A DNA stretch of 7,033 nucleotides. It comes from Nitrospinota bacterium (GTDB taxonomy: Bacteria; Nitrospinota; Nitrospinia; Nitrospinales; VA-1). The stretch lies in contig JADFGI010000160.1 in the NCBI GenBank assembly GCA_022567815.1, forward strand, positions 1 to 7,033, given 5' to 3'. The notes under the pieces were generated by a model. It was given only the letters and a program-made list of their open reading frames with translations, was not told where the DNA came from and did no database searches. Shown here one piece after another: positions 5,199-7,033 of this stretch. The number at the start of each line of letters is the position of its first letter. Position 1 is the stretch's first letter. The position numbers and the translations under genes are program-made.

Positions 5199-5846
5199 TC
5201 AAGCCTCTCGCAACTGCTGAATAGCCTTCTTGTAATCCTTGCTGTTGAATATCGCCGACCCCGCGACCAGGACATTGGCTCCCATTTCCTTGATCTCCCC
5301 GGCATTTTCCACTTTGATACCGCCATCCACTTCCAGGTCGAACTCATGCTCGTATTGACCCATGATTTCCTTGAGATTCATGGTTTTATCGAGGAGAGAC
5401 GAGATAAAAGTTTGCCCCCCGAAACCGGGATTGACCGACATCAACAAAACCATGTCGATTTCGTGGAGCACCTCCTCCAGGCTGGATAGCGGCGTTGACG
5501 GATTGAGCACCACTCCCGCACGCACGTTCTGTTCTTTAATATAATAAATGGTTCGGTGCAGATGCGGGCAAGCTTCCACATGGACGGTCAATATATCCGC
5601 GCCCGCCTGGGCAAAATCTTTAATATATTTATCCGCATCCTCGATCATCAAATGCACATCTAAAGGCAGTTCGGTGATTTTGCGGACCGCTTCGACCACC
5701 AGCGGGCCGATGGTTATGTTGGGGACGAAATGTCCGTCCATAACGTCGATATGAATCCAGTCGGCCCCGGCTTGTTCCACAGCCTTGATTTCATCCCCCA
5801 GCTTGCTGAAATCCGCTGAAAGGATCGAAGGCGCTATTTTTACCAT
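5199..5846 (-). CDS. rpe: Ribulose-phosphate 3-epimerase
   Basis: Interconverts D-ribulose 5-phosphate and D-xylulose 5-phosphate in the pentose phosphate pathway and, where present, the Calvin cycle; cytosolic TIM barrel. The 215-residue length is normal. Family motifs are all present: APSILSADF (5-13), WIHIDVMDGHFVPN (30-43), DVHLMI (63-68), HVEA (89-92), LNPSTP (114-119), MSVNPGFGGQ (136-145) and LEVDGGI (171-177). Metal ligands H32, D34, H65 and D174 are intact, with D34 and D174 as the acid/base pair. ATG 5846 is supported by AAGGGGA about eight bases upstream. The gene is divergent from the ClC gene, with about 170 bases between them, and the lipoprotein gene follows downstream. Confidence 0.97.
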   Translation of the reverse strand: MVKIAPSILSADFSKLGDEIKAVEQAGADWIHIDVMDGHFVPNITIGPLVVEAVRKITELPLDVHLMIEDADKYIKDFAQAGADILTVHVEACPHLHRTIYYIKEQNVRAGVVLNPSTPLSSLEEVLHEIDMVLLMSVNPGFGGQTFISSLLDKTMNLKEIMGQYEHEFDLEVDGGIKVENAGEIKEMGANVLVAGSAIFNSKDYKKAIQQLREA

Positions 5847-5950
5847 TTCAAAAATCCCCTTTAAAGAATTGCCATTTGAGTTTCGATAAAGTCATCATGC
5901 GGCAAGGTTGTTACTCAGGCTTGAACCATGTTTTAATTTTTAATTCTCTC

Positions 5951-5982
5951 CCTGTTCATCGGACAGGACATTCATTATAATG
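5951..5982 (+). promoter_or_regulatory. Candidate promoter / operator-like site before the ClC gene
   Basis: A perfect TATAAT (5976-5981) sits inside the 10-bp palindrome cattataatg (5973-5982), about 35 bases before the ClC ATG. The -35 position (TGTTCA, 5953-5958, 17-base spacer) is poor and falls in a small inverted repeat, cctgt/acagg (5951-5955 / 5963-5967). A weak -35 with a palindrome over it would fit an activator or repressor site, but this is inference only. Confidence 0.35.
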
Positions 5983-5993
5983 AGGGACTTTTT

Positions 5994-6026
5994 ATGGGCC
6001 GTCAAAAGTTTATCCTATGCAATTGA
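5994..6026 (+). other. Possible 10-codon leader ORF overlapping the ClC start
   Basis: ATG 5994 opens MGRQKFILCN, ending at TGA 6024-6026, and overlaps the ClC start (6017) in a different frame. GAGG at 5982-5985 is well spaced (eight bases) for this ATG, whereas ATG 6017 itself has no clear ribosome site. This could be a translationally coupled leader. However, if transcription starts from the TATAAT at 5976, the GAGG would lie outside the mRNA. Confidence 0.2.
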
Positions 6027-7033
6027 ATAAAGAACAAATTCGAGAAGCGATGCGGGACTTCCTGATGAAGGACCACAACCTGCTGGTTTTGGCGGGGGTG
6101 ATCGGGTTTTTATCTGGAATCGCATCGACGGTCTTTCGCCGGATGATTCATTTTGTCGATTCCGTATTTTCCGAACAGGGGCTTTCCCTGGTTGGAATCT
6201 CACCGGCCTTGTTTCCTTACATTTTACCGCTCATGCCGATGATCGGGGGCGTGATCATCGGCGTCATTTGCCACTTCTTCCCCAACGCCGTCAAGGAAAA
6301 CGGGGTCCACCGGGTCATTCACGCAGTGGCGATGAAAGGCGGCAAGATACGCGGACGGACCATGATAACGTGCGCCACCACTTCCGCCCTCACAATTGGT
6401 TCGGGAGGGTCGGCGGGGCGCGAAGGCCCGACTGTGCAGATCGGGTCGGCGGTCGGTTCTTCCATCGGACATTTTTTCCACCTTTCCACCGAACGCATTC
6501 AGGTGCTCGTCGGCTGTGGAGCCGCCGCTGGAATCGCCGCTTCCTTCAACGCGCCCCTGGCCGGGGTTTTATTTTCTCTGGAAGTTATTCTGGGAAATTT
6601 TACCATCCACACTTTCAGCCCCATCGTCATCGCCTCGGTGATCGGAACGGTGACCGGCCGTGCGTTGGAAGGAAATGAGATCACCTTCCAACTGCCGTTC
6701 CATGAATTGGTCCATTACAGCGAAATTATTTATTACCTCATTCTCGGCCTTTTGTGCGGCCTTGTCGCCAGAGGATTCACCCTGTTCTATTTTTATATTA
6801 AAAAACTTTTCTCTCAGGATATTAATATCCCGCAAATCATCAAGCCCGCCCTGGGAGGGCTGATGGTGGGCATCCTCTCCATCCAGTTCCCTGAGGTACT
6901 TGGCAACGGATATGAGGCCATGCAACAAGCTTTGACGGGAAATATGCTCTGGAGCCTGGCCTTGATCCTGGTTTTCGTGAAAATCCTTTCAACGTCATTA
7001 ACGCTGGTTTCCGGCGGACTCGGAGGAATTTTT
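6017..7033 (+). CDS. ClC-family chloride channel / H+-coupled anion transporter, 3'-truncated at the window edge
   Basis: 339 residues are visible of a protein usually 400-600 long; the frame is open at the right edge. ClC proteins are inner-membrane homodimers that pass Cl- (or exchange it for H+) through one pore per subunit. Seen here: hydrophobic helices from about residue 21 onward; the block SALTIGSGGSAGREGPTVQ (123-141) with GREGP (134-138), where E136 matches the gating glutamate (E148 of E. coli ClC); AASFNAPLAGVLFSLE (174-189); and VSGGLGGIF (331-339), the start of the GxFxP selectivity motif, cut before the Pro. The first selectivity motif (GSGIP/GSGVP in relatives) reads E94-N-G-V-H98, lacking the usual Ser and Pro. 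ATG 6017 is the only start codon I see after the in-frame stop at 5981. C-terminal CBS or TrkA domains, common in this family, would lie beyond the window. Confidence 0.92.
   Translation, partial: MQLNKEQIREAMRDFLMKDHNLLVLAGVIGFLSGIASTVFRRMIHFVDSVFSEQGLSLVGISPALFPYILPLMPMIGGVIIGVICHFFPNAVKENGVHRVIHAVAMKGGKIRGRTMITCATTSALTIGSGGSAGREGPTVQIGSAVGSSIGHFFHLSTERIQVLVGCGAAAGIAASFNAPLAGVLFSLEVILGNFTIHTFSPIVIASVIGTVTGRALEGNEITFQLPFHELVHYSEIIYYLILGLLCGLVARGFTLFYFYIKKLFSQDINIPQIIKPALGGLMVGILSIQFPEVLGNGYEAMQQALTGNMLWSLALILVFVKILSTSLTLVSGGLGGIF

Noticed and set aside
5099..5347. Upstream extension of the lipoprotein frame into rpe (291-residue ORF)
   Set aside because: The first part is out of frame with rpe and reads as Trp/Arg/Ser-rich nonsense. 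The lipoprotein signal peptide fixes the true start at 5098 or 5128.
5189..5966. 10-mer catcggacag on the same strand on both sides of rpe (5189-5198 and 5957-5966)
   Set aside because: Several chance 10-mer matches are expected in 7 kb and the flanks differ, so it does not support insertion-type direct repeats.

Overview
The window reads as chromosomal DNA of a Gram-negative bacterium: a complex I proton-pump subunit, a TatA protein, a lipobox lipoprotein, and roughly 47-50% GC where I counted in the native-looking part. Nitrospinota or a deltaproteobacterial relative would fit, but this is a low-confidence guess without any search.

Layout. 1-1860 (+) is a single open frame made of two unrelated proteins: the C-terminal two thirds of a class V (PLP) aminotransferase (about residues 1-201), then NuoN lacking its first ~58 residues. 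GC drops sharply at the join near base 600, so this is either an assembly chimera or a recent recombination. 1861-2243 has no gene but holds GC-rich small hairpins. 2244-2558 (+) encodes an unrecognised 104-aa soluble protein. 2559-2914 is a repeat island between convergent genes: an inverted pair of the same hairpin element abuts the stop codon on each side, and a degenerate ~127-bp palindromic repeat and a strong bidirectional terminator lie between them. 2915-3301 (-) is tatA with a long charged tail.

3521-4285 (-) is a two-gene toxin-antitoxin operon (DUF4258-type toxin first, then an HTH antitoxin), with a convincing promoter and AT-rich inverted repeats upstream that look like an autoregulatory operator. 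4472-5098 (-) is an unrecognised lipoprotein. 5199-5846 (-) is rpe, ribulose-phosphate 3-epimerase. Across a short divergent region, 6017-7033 (+) begins a ClC-family chloride channel/transporter that runs off the right edge; its first selectivity motif is unusual.

The genes do not form one pathway. NuoN (respiration), TatA (protein export), Rpe (pentose phosphate/Calvin cycle) and ClC (anion transport) are housekeeping or membrane genes, with a TA module and an orphan lipoprotein between them. The most distinctive signal is a family of small GC-rich hairpins, nearly all with a GTA triloop, whose stems differ between copies by compensating changes. It clusters at gene 3' ends.
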